Assembly (NCBI RefSeq): GCF_035658495.1 | Contig: NZ_CP141944.1 | Coordinates: 310,001 to 374,000 of the forward strand | Direction of reading: 5' to 3' | Source: Novosphingobium sp. RL4 | GTDB taxonomy: Bacteria > Pseudomonadota > Alphaproteobacteria > Sphingomonadales > Sphingomonadaceae | DNA length: 64,000 nt | Shown here: piece by piece, positions 63,204 through 64,000 of the stretch | Layout of the letters: every line of letters begins with the position of its first letter | Position numbering within the stretch: the first letter of the stretch is position 1 | Notes under the pieces: generated by a model | The model's input: only the letters and a program-made list of their open reading frames with translations | Databases searched by the model: none | Told to the model about the DNA's origin: nothing | Program-made: the position numbers and the translations under genes

Positions 63204-64000
63204 TCAGAACACGCGTCTGAACGTGTCCGCCCGGGCGACGTTCCAGGCGCGGGCGTAGGGGGTGGATTCGGGGTCGGCGAGCAGTTCGCCGGGTTTCAGG
63301 AAACGGTACACTTCGTCCAGTGGTCCGGCCTTGGCGCTGTCTATCCGCTGGTACATGTCGTGCTGGTTGAGGCCCCAGGGACTGTCATAGCCCATGGCGA
63401 CGACAATCTCGCGGAGGGATTTCAATGTTTCCTTCTGGAACCGGGCAACGCGTTCCGCCTTATCCTCGACCACGAGTCCGCGCTGGCGCCAGGCGACCTG
63501 GGTGGCAACGCCGGTTGGACATTCGCCGGTGTGGCATTTCATCGATTGCACGCAGCCGAGCGAGAACATGAAGGCGCGGGCGGCATTGCACCAGTCCGCC
63601 CCAAGCGCGAAGGCACGGGCCATGCCGGCACCGGAATGGACCTTGCCCGAAGCACCGAGGCGGATCCTGTCCTTCAGGTTGGCACCCACAAGGGCATTGC
63701 GCATCAGCGTCAGCCCTTCCCGCAGCGGCATGCCGACATTGTCGGTAAGTTCCTGCGGCGCGGCGCCGGTCCCGCCCTCGGCACCGTCCACGACGATGAA
63801 GTCCGGTGTGATTCCGGTTTCCAGCATGGCCTTGACCAGCGCCATGACTTCATGCGGCTGGCCGACACAGAGCTTCATGCCTGCAGGTTTGCCACCCGAA
63901 AGTTTGCGCAGCTGTTCGAGCCACTGGAGCAGTTCGATGGGCGTTGAAAATGCGGAATGGGCCGCGGGCGACAGGCAGTCCTCGCCGACTTCGACCTTGC
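63204..64000 (-). CDS. FMN-binding glutamate-synthase-domain protein (N-terminus outside window)
   Basis: Reads in from the right edge; 265 codons visible, ending at 63204. The FMN-barrel segments VGQPHEVMALVKAMLETGITPDFIVVDGAEGGTGAAPQEL, LGASGKVHSGAGMARAFALGADWCNAARAFMFSLGCVQSMKCH and TGECPTGVATQ match the glutamate synthase large-subunit family. The cysteines for a 3Fe-4S cluster are present. Standalone sphingomonad versions without the GltB amidotransferase domain are common; function uncertain. The upstream frame continues as a clear coding stretch to 64000. Confidence 0.85.
   Translation of the reverse strand, partial: KVEVGEDCLSPAAHSAFSTPIELLQWLEQLRKLSGGKPAGMKLCVGQPHEVMALVKAMLETGITPDFIVVDGAEGGTGAAPQELTDNVGMPLREGLTLMRNALVGANLKDRIRLGASGKVHSGAGMARAFALGADWCNAARAFMFSLGCVQSMKCHTGECPTGVATQVAWRQRGLVVEDKAERVARFQKETLKSLREIVVAMGYDSPWGLNQHDMYQRIDSAKAGPLDEVYRFLKPGELLADPESTPYARAWNVARADTFRRVF

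Overview
The window is about 64 kb of GC-rich, gene-dense chromosome from an alphaproteobacterium. Several features point to Sphingomonadales, probably a Novosphingobium-like or Erythrobacter-like genus (inference). These are the cell-cycle genes sciP and popZ, the order dnaQ-coaE-aroE-maf-ppsR / hemE-hemJ-rho, the run ctpA-dsbB-coq7, an UrcA-family protein, DUF1491, and a PadR-DUF1700-GIN cassette. No tRNA, rRNA, insertion sequence, prophage or CRISPR array was seen. Almost everything is core metabolism, envelope and information processing.

Layout. 1-7.9 kb (minus strand): M48 protease (cut by the window edge), PAS protein, MFS transporter, DUF2141 protein, sterol-desaturase-family hydroxylase, RhlE-type helicase, CysQ. 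8-12.2 kb (plus): sucC, etfB-etfA and a TonB-like secreted protein. 12.2-19.4 kb (minus): RND pump operon with DUF445 and GNAT genes, then sciP. 19.9-28.1 kb: mnmA, a divergent pair of a small exported protein and a degenerate serine hydrolase, CDF transporter, pdxH, J-domain protein, yihY-fabI. 28.2-35.9 kb: coq7-dsbB-ctpA-envC, thiS-thiG, MerC-like protein, ctaA-cutA. 36-39 kb: rplM-rpsI, then a padR-DUF1700-GIN operon behind a triple palindromic operator. 39-51.4 kb: phosphoesterase/lipid kinase pair, UrcA, a LytS/LytTR two-component system, fumarase, tolC-popZ, thioesterase, thioredoxin-like ferredoxin, CBS protein, erpA-xthA.

The most important region is 51.5-62 kb. From 51.5 to 58.0 kb every gene is on the minus strand; from 58.3 to 62.1 kb every gene is on the plus strand. 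The 356-bp gap between them (ppsR/hemE) holds three near-consensus DnaA boxes, an AT-rich stretch and short repeats, and sits where the Caulobacter origin sits. I call it oriC. A near-perfect parS (ParB) site lies about 5 kb to the left and a weaker one about 17.5 kb to the left. With sciP (CtrA inhibitor) and popZ (polar anchor for ParB-parS), the window holds much of the origin, centromere and polarity hardware.

The most unusual signal is a very dense cluster of GANTC, the recognition sequence of the CcrM methyltransferase. I count 10 sites in 225 bp of oriC and 28 more through hemE, hemJ and the rho leader, about one per 54 bp over 2 kb. Next door, rho has 2 in about 1.26 kb and the TerC gene none. 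This one-sided cluster is the best candidate in the window for an undescribed methylation-dependent origin control element.
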